From positions 1 through 64,000 of the forward strand of contig JADCER010000013.1 in assembly GCA_020249925.1 (NCBI GenBank): a stretch of DNA of 64,000 bases, in the 5' to 3' direction. Shown here one piece after another: positions 11,734 to 20,758 of this stretch; the first letter of the stretch is position 1, and every line of letters starts with the position of its first letter. Both the position numbers and the translations under genes were made by a program. This stretch comes from Roseomonas sp. (GTDB lineage: Bacteria; Pseudomonadota; Alphaproteobacteria; Acetobacterales; Acetobacteraceae). Below the pieces are notes generated by a model, which was not told the origin of the DNA, ran no database searches, and worked only from the letters and a program-made list of their open reading frames with translations.

Positions 11734-12857
11734 TAAGCCTCCTGCATTCCACCGGCAGGGGCATCAAGAAAGCCGAGGTTTTCCTCGCGAATTTTGGCCG
11801 CTGCTTCGTCATAAAGGAATGGCAGGAAGGCGTAGCGCCGCCCGGCGGTTACCTTGGACACGCGATGCAGCAGGCTGCAGGAGAAAATCACCGCGCCGCC
11901 TGGTGGCGGCTTGAATCCGCGCGGGCCGAATTCCGGAAAGGAAATCTCGCCGCCGTCGAATTCGGCATTCAGGTTGATGGAAACCGCAAAGCGGCGATGC
12001 GCCGTGCCCTTCGTGGTGTTGTCCCGATGGGCACGAAAATGGCCGCCTTCTTCTGCCGAGTAACAACTTACGATGTAGCGTTCCATGCGCGTGACATGGA
12101 ATTGATGGACCCTGGCAATCTCAGGCACGATGCGCCGCTTGATCCGCGCCTGGGTGATGCGAATGATGTCGTCATCCGTGATGGTGTAATCCTTGCGTCG
12201 CTTGTGGCTATGGTCAAAGACGCCAACGGTTTTGCCATTGACTTCGCGCATGAAGCCGGATTCCCCGCCGCCATGCGTTTCGTAAAGGCTGATGAGTTTC
12301 TCGCATAAGCCAGGTTCAAAAACGCTATGAAGGCAAAGCACCGGCGCCTGCACGGTGAAACCCGGGTAGCTGTCCAAGGCTGGCAGGGCAGACAGGTAAT
12401 TGAACAATTCGGCATGATCCGCGCCGCTGGCCGGGAAAGGAAACAGTTTCAGAATGCGCAAGGCCGGATCAAGCACCAGCCAGAAGCGCCTGACCGCAAC
12501 GGGCTGCCCCGCAACGGCATCATGTGGCACCGCACCGTAACGGCGCGAAATCGCAAGATCATGATCCAGAAAGAACCGGATGCCTGGGATGCTTTCCTGA
12601 ACGCGGTTTCGCGCCTGATCTTCGGGATCAATCAGCACGCCGAAAAGGCTTGCCTTGTCATCATCAAAGACCCGGCGGTGCGCGGCAATGGCGCGCAGGG
12701 CACCCTCCCCGCCTTCGTCCCCAACCGTCCCGAGGAAGCATAAGACAAGGTAGCGCCCCGCCGCCGTATCGAAGGTGAAGCGTGGGATGGTTGTTGTGGG
12801 CGCCACGAAATAGGGGGCTGGGTCGCCCGGCGAGAGATTGACAAAAAGGGGTTGCAT
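11733..12857 (-). CDS. Peroxiredoxin-like/2OG-Fe(II) oxygenase fusion
   Basis: 374 residues with two parts. Residues 1-160 resemble a redoxin fold (LSPGDPAPYFVAP, GRYLVLCFLGT, FWLVLDPALRILKLFPF), but the peroxidatic Cys position (normally TxxC after the fold's beta-3) reads GTVGDEGGEGA, so no catalytic Cys is there. Residues 165-360 form a 2-oxoglutarate/Fe(II) dioxygenase with the facial triad HFRAHRD (His and Asp) and SLLHRVSKV (distal His), and RRYAF for 2OG binding. The oxygenase hydroxylates an unknown substrate. It is coupled to proX downstream. Such redoxin-2OG fusions occur in Rhodospirillales, but I know of no assigned function. Confidence 0.85.
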   Translation of the reverse strand: MQPLFVNLSPGDPAPYFVAPTTTIPRFTFDTAAGRYLVLCFLGTVGDEGGEGALRAIAAHRRVFDDDKASLFGVLIDPEDQARNRVQESIPGIRFFLDHDLAISRRYGAVPHDAVAGQPVAVRRFWLVLDPALRILKLFPFPASGADHAELFNYLSALPALDSYPGFTVQAPVLCLHSVFEPGLCEKLISLYETHGGGESGFMREVNGKTVGVFDHSHKRRKDYTITDDDIIRITQARIKRRIVPEIARVHQFHVTRMERYIVSCYSAEEGGHFRAHRDNTTKGTAHRRFAVSINLNAEFDGGEISFPEFGPRGFKPPPGGAVIFSCSLLHRVSKVTAGRRYAFLPFLYDEAAAKIREENLGFLDAPAGGMQEA

Positions 12858-12919
12858 GAACGCGAATTCGCACAGGCAAAGATTAACGACAAGTTCATTT
12901 CCCTCGGGCGCTGACTGCT

Positions 12920-13201
12920 TTACCCGCAGGTAATCCGCGTCACCACCCCGTTTTCAATCAGCCCGGTGGCGCGGTCCAGCCGGTAATCCTTGGTCATGGG
13001 CGTGGTTGGCCCCCCCATGCGCACGGTGTTGATGCCGGGCATGGATTGGAGTGCCGTGCGCACCTCCTCAGGCGCCTTGCCGAGCAAGGCCGGGAAGCGC
13101 GCCTCATGCCGCGCGCAGCCTTCGGGGGCCTGGGCTTGGGCGGTGCTGGCGAGTGTGAGCAGGCCAAAGCAGAACATCAAGGCTAGCCGCTTTTGGGTCA
13201 T
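12920..13201 (-). CDS. Exported I78-like peptidase inhibitor
   Basis: 93 residues with a clear signal peptide (LALMFCFGLLTLASTAQAQA, cleavage after AQA) leaving about 70 residues. The mature part follows the peptidase inhibitor I78 plan: a Cys near the start, a GKAPEEVRTAL helix, GINTVRMGGP, MTKDYRLDRATG and a terminal GVVTRITCG. I78 proteins (Aspergillus elastase inhibitor type) block serine proteases. The DYRLDR and final Cys match, but the family is short and divergent, so the call is moderate. Confidence 0.65.
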   Translation of the reverse strand: MTQKRLALMFCFGLLTLASTAQAQAPEGCARHEARFPALLGKAPEEVRTALQSMPGINTVRMGGPTTPMTKDYRLDRATGLIENGVVTRITCG

Positions 13202-13331
13202 GGGGTTTTCCTTCCGTATTGGGGTGATGAAAGCCTGATTTCATCGCGATTTCAGGGTGATTGGTGCCACATTGCGGCGCAGCCTGGCAGGCGCCATTCT
13301 GGCCCGGATGATTATGCAAGGAACCCGCCCC

Positions 13332-14018
13332 ATGGCGCAGCCGCTTTCCATCATGTCCACCCTGGCCTTGCAGGGCGTGCTTGACGTGCTGGCGCCGCTT
13401 TGGGCCAGGACCAACCCAGCGCCGGCCATGGTGTTCGACCCGACGAAAAGCATTTCGCAGCGCATCGCCGATGGCGCACGCGGCGATATCGCCATCCTGA
13501 CTGCCGCGGCTGTGGATGATTTCATCGCCAAGGGGGTTTTCGCGCAGGGCAGCCGCCGTGATTTGGCATTATCACACATTGGCGTTGCAGTGGCCGCCGG
13601 CGCGAAGCGGCCCGATATCAGTACGCCGGAAGCCTTCCGCGCGACGCTGCTGGCGACACCATCCCTCGCCTATTCCCGGGCTGGCGCCAGCGGGTTGTTC
13701 TTTGCGGGGCTGATCGAAAGGCTTGGCATCGCGGCGGAAGTTAACGCGAAGGCCACCGTGATTCCGCAGGGCTTTACGGGTGAATTGTTGAAGCGCGGCG
13801 AAGTGGCACTCGCCATCCAGCAGGTCAGCGAATTGATGACCGTGCCGGGGATAGACATTATCGGTACGCTGCCCGCTGAAATTGGCGAGGTGATGACGTT
13901 CTCCGCCGCCATTTTCACTGAGGCGCCGCAGCCCGAAGCCGCGCGCGCCTTCATGGCATTTCTGACCGAGGGCGCGGATGCCAAGCTGCTCCGCGCCAAG
14001 GGGTTGGAGCCGGTTTAA
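13332..14018 (+). CDS. ModA-like substrate-binding domain protein without signal peptide
   Basis: About 228 residues with a type II periplasmic-binding-protein fold (SBP_bac_11 / ModA-like): LSIMSTLALQGVLDVLAPLW, GDIAILTAAAVDDF, SLAYSRAGASGLFFAGLIERLG, QGFTGELLKRGEVALAIQQVSELM and a C-terminal AFMAFLTEGADA. The start at 13332 has AAGGAA 8 nt upstream; from there no export signal exists. A GTG at 13257 gives an N-terminus that is basic but not a good signal peptide. No permease or ATPase genes adjoin. It could be a cytoplasmic sensor, or it may carry an undetected export route. Its end overlaps the next convergent gene by 4 bp. Confidence 0.8.
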   Translation: MAQPLSIMSTLALQGVLDVLAPLWARTNPAPAMVFDPTKSISQRIADGARGDIAILTAAAVDDFIAKGVFAQGSRRDLALSHIGVAVAAGAKRPDISTPEAFRATLLATPSLAYSRAGASGLFFAGLIERLGIAAEVNAKATVIPQGFTGELLKRGEVALAIQQVSELMTVPGIDIIGTLPAEIGEVMTFSAAIFTEAPQPEAARAFMAFLTEGADAKLLRAKGLEPV

Positions 14019-15655
14019 GGGGTTAGCGCAAACCCCTCATATCCCTTATCCGCCACCTCATCACAAATCCGCCGATACCGCGCCATACCGCCGATATAGG
14101 GCATAAACACACGCGGCTTGCCCGGCACATTGGCGCCGAGATACCAGGAATGCAGCGTTTTCGTGAAAAGCGTGCGGTTGGCCACTTCCTGCACCTGCAC
14201 CATCCAATCATCCACCGCATCAGGCTTGGCTTCAATGCGGGTCTGGCCGGCGGCGCGCATATCCGCGATGCAGCGCGTGATCCAATCCACATGCTGTTCG
14301 ATGGCAACCGGCATATTGGTCAGCACTGAAGGGCTGCCAGGCCCGGTGATGGTGAACAGATTGGGGAAGCCCACCACTTGCAGCCCCAGATAGCTGCGCG
14401 GGCCTTCGCGCCACACATCACGCAAGGCAAGACCATCGCGTCCTGCGATATTCAGGTTGAATAGCGGCCCGGTCATGGCATCGAAGCCGGTCGCAAAGAC
14501 AATAATGTCCAGCGGATATTCGCCCTTGCTTGTCTTCACGCCATTGGCGGTGATGCGTTCAATCGGCTCGGCCCGCAAATTCACCACATCAACATTGTCG
14601 CGGTTATAGGTTTCGAAATAGCCGGTATCAATCGGCGGGCGCTTGGTGGCGAAGCCATGATCAATATCTGAAAGGATCGCGGCCTTGGCGGGATCCTTCA
14701 CGATCTGGCCGATCTTTTTCTTGAGGAAGTCTGAAACGATCCTATTCGCTTCCTCATTCGTCAGCACATCGCGGAATTCAGCGCGGAGCCGAAGCCCGCC
14801 CCTCTCCCAGGCTTTTTCGAAAATCTCATTCCGTTCTTCATCGGACACATCCAGGACGGAACGATCCGCAATGCGCCAGGGATGGCCATTGACGGTGGAG
14901 CGCATCACATCGCGGATTTCGGCGAAGTTCTCCCGGACATATTTCTTGAAATCATCGGTCAGCGGCGCATTGCGCGCGGGGATGGAATAATTCGCCGTGC
15001 GCTGAAACACGGTCAGATGCTTGGCGGCAGCGCCAATCACCGGAATGGCTTGAATGCCGGTGGACCCGGTGCCAATCACGCCAACGCGCTTGCCTGTGAA
15101 ATCCACACCCTCATGCGGCCATTCGCCGGTGTGATACCATTTGCCCTGGAAATCCGAGATGCCATCAATCTTCGGCAGATTGGCGGAAGAAAGGCAGCCA
15201 ACAGCGGTGATCAGATAGCGCGCGGCGTAATGCCCGCCCTGTTCGGTCCGCACAAGCCAAAGGTTTTCCGCTTCATCATAACGTGCTGCCACCACCCGCG
15301 CACCGAAGGTGATGTCGCGCTTCAAATCAAGCTTATCGGCGGCGTAATTCAGGTAGCGCAGAATCTCCGGCTGGCTCGGGTAGCGTTCGGACCATTCCCA
15401 GCCCTGCACCAGCTCATCCGAAAAATGATAGCAATAGCTGTGGCTTTCGGAATCACACCTCGCCCCTGGGTAGCGATTCCAATACCAGGTACCGCCCACG
15501 CCATCGCCCGCTTCCAGCACATGGGCGGAAAGCCCCAGCCGATCCCTGAGCGTATGGAGCTGATACATGCCGGCAAAACCGGCACCGATGATCAGCGCGT
15601 CATAAAGCTTCGCCTCGGTTGAGGTGGCGGCCAGGGGGCTTACGGCATCAAGCAT
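14015..15655 (-). CDS. Type I Baeyer-Villiger monooxygenase (flavin-containing)
   Basis: 546 residues, FAD- and NADPH-dependent, inserting oxygen next to ketones to form esters or lactones. The diagnostic fingerprint FxGxxxHTxxWP is present as FQGKWYHTGEWP (about 168-179), between two Rossmann motifs: GAGFAGMY (about 23-30, FAD) and GTGSTGIQ (about 195-202, NADPH). GGTWYWNRYPGARCD and the C-terminal FMPYIGGMARYR are typical of the cyclohexanone/phenylacetone monooxygenase group. Substrate cannot be told. No hydrolase or ketone-forming dehydrogenase is adjacent. It shares 4 bp with the convergent ModA-like gene. Confidence 0.92.
   Translation of the reverse strand: MLDAVSPLAATSTEAKLYDALIIGAGFAGMYQLHTLRDRLGLSAHVLEAGDGVGGTWYWNRYPGARCDSESHSYCYHFSDELVQGWEWSERYPSQPEILRYLNYAADKLDLKRDITFGARVVAARYDEAENLWLVRTEQGGHYAARYLITAVGCLSSANLPKIDGISDFQGKWYHTGEWPHEGVDFTGKRVGVIGTGSTGIQAIPVIGAAAKHLTVFQRTANYSIPARNAPLTDDFKKYVRENFAEIRDVMRSTVNGHPWRIADRSVLDVSDEERNEIFEKAWERGGLRLRAEFRDVLTNEEANRIVSDFLKKKIGQIVKDPAKAAILSDIDHGFATKRPPIDTGYFETYNRDNVDVVNLRAEPIERITANGVKTSKGEYPLDIIVFATGFDAMTGPLFNLNIAGRDGLALRDVWREGPRSYLGLQVVGFPNLFTITGPGSPSVLTNMPVAIEQHVDWITRCIADMRAAGQTRIEAKPDAVDDWMVQVQEVANRTLFTKTLHSWYLGANVPGKPRVFMPYIGGMARYRRICDEVADKGYEGFALTP
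14019..14036. terminator. Hairpin between convergent genes (weak terminator candidate)
   Basis: GGGGTT and AACCCC pair around a six-base loop. It lies inside the last codons of the reverse-strand monooxygenase and just after the stop of the forward-strand binding protein. There is no clear U run, so it is only a candidate. Confidence 0.3.
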
Positions 15656-15829
15656 GGCGGGTTCTTCTGGTTGTTCATGGGCTTGGCAAGGCTACCCCAC
15701 CCCGCCCCCCGGCGCCAAGCGGGGCCAAATCCTTGTCAATTGGGCGGGACCGCCCACATAGGGGTAGGAAAGCGCCCTAAAGCCCCCTGCCTTCTGGCGC
15801 CCCCCTAGACCTTGGGAAAGACCAACAAC

Positions 15830-16474
15830 GTGAATATTCAGATCCCTGCCTCTGGCCTCACCACGGCCAATGCCTCGCTTGAGCCGCGCCCGTCGCGCGC
15901 GGAAGCCGAAGCCGCCGTGCGCACCCTGCTGCGCTGGGCCGGCGATGATCCGGACCGTGAGGGCCTGGTGGATACCCCCGCGCGCGTCGCCCGCGCCTAT
16001 GAGGAATTCTTCGCCGGCTATGAAACGGACCCGGTGGATTTGCTCGCGCGGTCCTTCGAAGAAACTGATGGCTATGATGAAATGGTGATCCTGCGCGATA
16101 TCCGCATGGAAAGCCATTGCGAACATCATATGGTACCCATCATTGGCCGCGCGCATATCGCCTATTTGCCGCAGGGGCGCGTGGTTGGCATCAGCAAGCT
16201 GGCGCGCGTTTTGGAAGTTTATGCCAAGCGCCTGCAAATCCAGGAAAAGCTGACGGCACAGGTGGCGAATACCATCGAACAGGTGCTGAAGCCGAAGGGT
16301 GTGGCCGTTGTGATTGAAGCGGCGCATCAATGCATGACAACGCGCGGCATCCATAAGCCGGGTGTCACCATGGTGACCAGCCGCATGCTCGGCGCTTTCC
16401 GGGATGATGCCAGCACGCGGCGCGAATTCCTCGCCATTATCGGTGGCCAGCGCGCCAATGTGATTGAGGGCTAG
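15830..16474 (+). CDS. folE: GTP cyclohydrolase I
   Basis: Opens GTP to dihydroneopterin triphosphate, the first step of folate/pterin synthesis. About 214 residues from a GTG at 15830 with GGGAAAG upstream; a TTG at 15812 would add six. Zinc ligands are in MESHCEHH (Cys, His) and HQCMTTRG (Cys). Other family runs are [14 protein letters not shown] and [13 protein letters not shown]. The gene ends one base before a palindromic repeat, which may act on its mRNA end. It is alone on this strand; the pterin may also serve molybdenum-cofactor-independent folate needs. Confidence 0.97.
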   Translation: MNIQIPASGLTTANASLEPRPSRAEAEAAVRTLLRWAGDDPDREGLVDTPARVARAYEEFFAGYETDPVDLLARSFEETDGYDEMVILRDIRMESHCEHHMVPIIGRAHIAYLPQGRVVGISKLARVLEVYAKRLQIQEKLTAQVANTIEQVLKPKGVAVVIEAAHQCMTTRGIHKPGVTMVTSRMLGAFRDDASTRREFLAIIGGQRANVIEG

Positions 16475-16521
16475 GAGCATTTTCAAGCCAAGTGACTTCA
16501 CTTGGCGGCTCGGAAAATGCG
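16475..16521. repeat. Palindromic interspersed repeat, copy 2 (just after folE)
   Basis: Same architecture as the copy at 738-783: outer arms GCATTTTC (16477-16484) and GAAAATGC (16513-16520), inner stem GCCAAGTG/CACTTGGC around ACTT, and the same AA versus GGCTCG asymmetry. One inner pair is T-A here and C-G in the other copy, so pairing is preserved. It starts 1 nt after the folE stop. It may serve as a 3' hairpin, but it lacks a U run. Confidence 0.85.
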
Positions 16522-16595
16522 AGCATAAAGAATCTCAGCCCTCCCACGCCGAAGCGCCGCTTGACCAAGGGGCGCTTCGGCGCGCATGAGCCCCC

Positions 16596-16988
16596 ATGCG
16601 CTTTTCCACACCCCCCAATGCGGAAGACCTGATTGAACTGGCCGAGGATGCGCTCGCCGCCATTCCGAAGCCATTGCGCGATTTGTTGCGGGGTGTCGCC
16701 ATCCTGGTGGATGACATTGCGGAGGAGGAAATGCTCCGCGACTTGGGGATTGAAAACCCCTATGAACTGACGGGGCTTTATCTTGGCGTGCCGCTGACTG
16801 AAAAAAGCAACGCCATGGTGCCGGAGGAACCGGACCGCATTTTGCTGTTCCGAGAGCCCATCCTGCTGGAATGGATCGAAACGGGCGAAGACCTGTTCCG
16901 CCTGGTGCGCAACGTGCTGATCCACGAAATCGGCCATCATTTCGGCTTTTCGGATGAGGACATCGAAAGGCTGGAAGGCGGGGAGTAG
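16596..16988 (+). CDS. Zincin-like metallopeptidase family protein
   Basis: 130 residues. The C-terminal third carries the metzincin-type motif HEIGHHFG followed by an acidic tail (SDEDIE), with VRNVLIHEIGHH as the conserved core. This is the small DUF1025 / metallopeptidase family protein common in alphaproteobacteria. It has no signal peptide and is probably cytosolic. Proteolytic activity has not been shown for the group as far as I know; the zinc site is intact here. A short spacer (16522-16595) separates it from the palindromic repeat. Confidence 0.88.
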   Translation: MRFSTPPNAEDLIELAEDALAAIPKPLRDLLRGVAILVDDIAEEEMLRDLGIENPYELTGLYLGVPLTEKSNAMVPEEPDRILLFREPILLEWIETGEDLFRLVRNVLIHEIGHHFGFSDEDIERLEGGE

Positions 16989-16990
16989 CC

Positions 16991-17021
16991 CAGGGGCGCC
17001 GGGGCCGACGCCCCCCTGTTT
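16991..17021 (+). terminator. GC-rich hairpin after the metallopeptidase gene
   Basis: CAGGGGCG pairs with CGCCCCCTG (one extra C), followed by TTTC. It sits 3 nt after the stop and 34 nt before xdhA, so it is a candidate intrinsic terminator. Confidence 0.45.
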
Positions 17022-17054
17022 CAACTAGCCCCGATCCATCCTAAATAAAAGTTC

Positions 17055-18473
17055 ATGTCCATCACCTTCACCCTGAATGGCGCCATGCGGGCGCTCCCGG
17101 CCGAAACGCCCCCGGCCATGACCTTGCTGGATTGGCTGCGCGCGGCGGGGCTGACCGGCACCAAGGAAGGCTGTGCGGAGGGGGATTGCGGCGCCTGCAC
17201 CGTGGTGATTGAGGGGCCGGATGGCGCCCGCGCCCCCGTCAATGCCTGCCTGATGACACTCGGTCAGGCACATGGCCTGGCGCTCCGGAGTGTGGAGGGG
17301 CTATCCGCCCCCGATGGCGCGCCGCATCCCGTCCAAGCCGCGATGCTGGCCGCTGAGGCTACGCAATGCGGCTTTTGCACGCCGGGCATTGTCATGTCGC
17401 TTTACGCCCATGCCCGCATGGGCGGTGACGCGCATGAGGCTTTGGCGGGAAACCTCTGCCGTTGCACCGGCTATCGGCCGATTTTGGATGCGGTGGCGGC
17501 CCTGCCGGTGGCGGAGGATGCCGCGCCGCTATGCCCCGCGACTGATGTCACCGCCTTCGGTCCGCCAGAACATCGCTTTTTCCTGCCGCGCAATCTGCAT
17601 GATGCGCTTGCACTCCGGCGCGAAAACCCTGAGGCGTGGTTATTGGCCGGCGGCACTGATCTCGGCCTTCGCTTTTCGGAACACCGCGACAATCCTGCTG
17701 CCATTATTTGCCTGCGCGATGTCGCGGAATTGCGCGGGATCAGCGCGGAGCCAGAGGGGCTTTCGGTTGGTGCCGCCGAACCCTATGCCGCGCTGCTCGA
17801 TCTGATCGCGGATGATCCGGATTTCGCGGCTTTTTCCGGGCTGCTGCGGCGCTTGGGGTCACGCCAGATTCGCGCACTTGGCACACTTGGCGGCAATCTC
17901 GGCACCGCAAGCCCGATTGGCGATGCGCTGCCGCCCTTATTGGCGCTTGGCGCGCGGGTGATGCTCGCCGGGCATGATGGCACGCGCGAAGTAGCGGTTG
18001 AGGATTTCCTGCTCGGCTATCGGCGCAATGCGCTGGCGGCGGGGGAAATCATCGCGCGGGTTTTCATCCCAAGGCCCGCGCCGGGCGCGATCTTCGCCGC
18101 CGAAAAACTCTCCCGCCGGCATGATCAGGATATCAGCGCCATTGGGCTTTCCGTGCTGCTGGAACGTGATGGCGATGTCATCACCCGCGCGCGCATCGCC
18201 CATGGCGGCTGCGGGCCAATGGCAGCGCGCGCGCCGGAAGCCGAAGCATTGCTGCAAGGTGCCCTCTTCACCGAAGCGCAAGCGCGTGCCGCCGGTGATG
18301 CTCTGGCGCGCGCCATCACACCGATGGATGATTTACGCGGCACGGCGGAATATCGCCGCGTGGCCGCGCGCAATCTTTTGCTTAGGCTTTATTGGCGCGC
18401 CGCGCAGCCAGATGCGGCGGCGGAAATCATGGCACTTCCAACGCCGCACGCGCCAAGGTTCATCGCGTCATGA
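17055..18473 (+). CDS. xdhA: Xanthine dehydrogenase small subunit (2Fe-2S and FAD)
   Basis: 472 residues. The N-terminal ferredoxin-like domain holds Cys40, Cys45, Cys48 and Cys65 (CAEGDCGAC plus ACLM). The second [2Fe-2S] domain has QCGFCTPG and LCRCTGY. An FAD-binding domain follows (WLLAGGTDLGL, GSRQIRALGTLGGNLG, about 175-340), then the CO-dehydrogenase flavoprotein C-terminal part. Electrons from xanthine oxidised in XdhB pass through the clusters to FAD and NAD+. It overlaps xdhB by 4 bp (ATGA). No purine-specific regulator or xdhC lies next to it. Confidence 0.95.
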   Translation: MSITFTLNGAMRALPAETPPAMTLLDWLRAAGLTGTKEGCAEGDCGACTVVIEGPDGARAPVNACLMTLGQAHGLALRSVEGLSAPDGAPHPVQAAMLAAEATQCGFCTPGIVMSLYAHARMGGDAHEALAGNLCRCTGYRPILDAVAALPVAEDAAPLCPATDVTAFGPPEHRFFLPRNLHDALALRRENPEAWLLAGGTDLGLRFSEHRDNPAAIICLRDVAELRGISAEPEGLSVGAAEPYAALLDLIADDPDFAAFSGLLRRLGSRQIRALGTLGGNLGTASPIGDALPPLLALGARVMLAGHDGTREVAVEDFLLGYRRNALAAGEIIARVFIPRPAPGAIFAAEKLSRRHDQDISAIGLSVLLERDGDVITRARIAHGGCGPMAARAPEAEALLQGALFTEAQARAAGDALARAITPMDDLRGTAEYRRVAARNLLLRLYWRAAQPDAAAEIMALPTPHAPRFIAS

Positions 18474-20758
18474 ATGTACCACTCGCCCAGGGGGCAGCAC
18501 TCGCGCATGATTCGGCGCTGGGCCATGTTACGGGTCGCGCGCCCTTCGCGGATGATGTGCCGGAAGCGCCGGGCATGTTGCATGGCGCGCTGTTGCTCTC
18601 GCCTGTTGCGCATGGGCGGCTTGGGGCTTTGGATATCGCGGCGGCGCGCGCCATGCCGGGCATTGTCGCCGTGCTGACCGCGCGGGATGTGCCGGGGGCG
18701 AATGATATCTCACCCTCAGGCCGCGAAGTGGAACCGCTTTTTGCCGATGGCGTCTTGCGCCATCACGGCCAACCCATTGCGATGGTGGTTGGGGAAACGC
18801 GCGATGCGGCGCTGGCGGCCCTCGCCGCGCTGAAGCCAGAGATTGAGGCGCTACCCGCCATTCTTTCCATTGAGGATGCGCTGGCAGCCGAAGCCTATCT
18901 GTTACCGCCGCAGGAAATCACGGTGGGTGATGCCGCGGGCGCGATTGCCGCTTCACCCATGCAAACATCCGGCGAATTTCGCGCTGGCGGGCAGGAGCAT
19001 TTCTATCTGGAAGGCCAGATCGCCATCGCCCTGCCAGGCGAGGACGGTGATATCGCCATCACCTCCTCCACCCAGCACCCGACCGAGGTGCAGCATATCG
19101 CCGCGCGCGTGCTGGGTTGTGATTTCAACCGCATCACTGTGCGCTGCCGGCGCATGGGTGGTGGTTTTGGCGGCAAGGAAAGCAATGCATCCTGGGTGGC
19201 TGCGGCGGCGGCTCTCGCCGCGCGTGCCACGGGCCGGCCGGTAAAACTGCGCCTCTCCCGCAAGGCGGATATGGCCGCCACCGGCAAGCGCCACCCGTTT
19301 CTGTATCGCTGGCGCGCGGGCTTTGACGCGACAGGGCGCATTACGGGGCTGGAAGCGATGCTCGCCGCCGATGGTGGGCATAGTCTTGATCTGACCGGCG
19401 GCGTGGTGTTTCGCGCCCTGACCCATGCGCTGAATTGCTATGAGGTGCCGGCGGTAAAACTTCGCGCATTGTCGCTGCGCACCAACACTGTAAGCCATAC
19501 GGCGTTTCGCGGCTTTGGTGGCCCGCAAGGCGTGGTGCTGATGGAAGATGTGCTGCGCCATGTCGCCGCCGCGACGGGACAGGATATGGAGGCGGTGCGC
19601 GCGCGTAATTTTGCGGGCGGAGATAACGGGAGCAAAACGCCCTATGGCCAGGCCATGGAAGGCGATTTGATCCGCCGCGTTTATGCTGAAGCGATGGAAG
19701 ATGCCGGCTGGGCCGCACGGCGGGCGGAAATCGCCGCCTTCAATGCCAGCCATCCTTTTCTGCGCCGAGGGCTTGGCAGTTTTGCCCTTGCCTTCGGGAT
19801 TTCCTTTGGCCTGATGCATCTGAACCAGGCTGGCGCGCTGGTGCATGTTTATGCGGATGGGTCCATCCGGCTCAATCACGGCGGGACGGAAATGGGCCAG
19901 GGGCTCAATATCAAAATCGCGCAAGTGGTGGCGGATGCCTTTGGCGTACCGATTGGCCGCATTCGCATCACACCCACCAGCACGGCAGAAGTGCCCAATA
20001 CGGCACCCACCGCCGCTTCCACAGGTTCCGATTTGAATGGCTGGGCGGCACATTTGGCGGCAAGTGCCATCCGCGAACGCATGGCCGCCGAAGCCGCACG
20101 GCTGTGGGAAGTGCCGGTGGAAGTGATTGGGTTTGGCGATGGCCGCGTCTTCGTCGCAAAACCCGGTGACAATCGCGCCATGGATTTCGGCGATCTGGCG
20201 CATCGCTGCTGGGTGCAGCGCATTTCGCTTTCGGCCACAGGGTTTTATCGCACCCCCGATATTCATTGGGATGCGAAAACCATGCGGGGTGAGCCGTTCT
20301 TTTATTTCTCCTATGGCGCGGCGGTGGTGGAAGTGGTGGTGGATACGCTCACTGGCGAACACCGCGTGCTGCGCGCTGATCTGGTGCAGGATTGCGGGCG
20401 TTCACTGAACCCCGCGATTGATCGCGGGCAGATTGAAGGCGGCTTTGTGCAGGGGCTTGGCTGGCTCACCACCGAAAGCCTTTATTGGGACAAGGAAGGG
20501 CGGCAGCGCACCCTTGGCCCTTCCACCTACAAAATCCCCGGCAGTCGCGACGCGCCGCCGGATTTCCGGCTGCGTTTGCTCGCCAATGCGCCCGCGCGGG
20601 CGGACACCATTTTCCGATCCAAAGGTGTGGGCGAACCGCCGCTGATGCTGGCAACCGCAGTGTGGAATGCGCTCTGTGATGCCACGGGCCTGACCGCGCT
20701 TGATCTACCCGCCACACCTGAGCGGGTATTGCTGGCGCTGGAAAAGGCGCGCGCCTGA
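18470..20758 (+). CDS. xdhB: Xanthine dehydrogenase molybdopterin subunit
   Basis: About 762 residues from an ATG overlapping the xdhA stop; an upstream in-frame start at 18392 would lie inside xdhA and is not needed. The molybdenum cofactor motif is GGGFGGKESNASW. The purine-binding Arg lies in HTAFRGFGGPQG, and the catalytic Glu in SKGVGEPPLML near the C-terminus, as in Rhodobacter XDH. It works with XdhA to oxidise hypoxanthine and xanthine to urate. XdhC, which inserts sulfurated Mo cofactor, is not in the window. The 3' end overlaps a hairpin shared with the convergent aapM. Confidence 0.95.
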   Translation: MNVPLAQGAALAHDSALGHVTGRAPFADDVPEAPGMLHGALLLSPVAHGRLGALDIAAARAMPGIVAVLTARDVPGANDISPSGREVEPLFADGVLRHHGQPIAMVVGETRDAALAALAALKPEIEALPAILSIEDALAAEAYLLPPQEITVGDAAGAIAASPMQTSGEFRAGGQEHFYLEGQIAIALPGEDGDIAITSSTQHPTEVQHIAARVLGCDFNRITVRCRRMGGGFGGKESNASWVAAAAALAARATGRPVKLRLSRKADMAATGKRHPFLYRWRAGFDATGRITGLEAMLAADGGHSLDLTGGVVFRALTHALNCYEVPAVKLRALSLRTNTVSHTAFRGFGGPQGVVLMEDVLRHVAAATGQDMEAVRARNFAGGDNGSKTPYGQAMEGDLIRRVYAEAMEDAGWAARRAEIAAFNASHPFLRRGLGSFALAFGISFGLMHLNQAGALVHVYADGSIRLNHGGTEMGQGLNIKIAQVVADAFGVPIGRIRITPTSTAEVPNTAPTAASTGSDLNGWAAHLAASAIRERMAAEAARLWEVPVEVIGFGDGRVFVAKPGDNRAMDFGDLAHRCWVQRISLSATGFYRTPDIHWDAKTMRGEPFFYFSYGAAVVEVVVDTLTGEHRVLRADLVQDCGRSLNPAIDRGQIEGGFVQGLGWLTTESLYWDKEGRQRTLGPSTYKIPGSRDAPPDFRLRLLANAPARADTIFRSKGVGEPPLMLATAVWNALCDATGLTALDLPATPERVLLALEKARA

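Noticed and set aside
15692-16501. 269-codon reverse frame over folE
   Set aside because: folE has complete zinc-binding motifs on the other strand.
18953-20362. 469-codon open frame on the reverse strand
   Set aside because: It lies fully antisense to xdhB, whose domain motifs are clear. GC-rich coding DNA commonly leaves open antisense frames.
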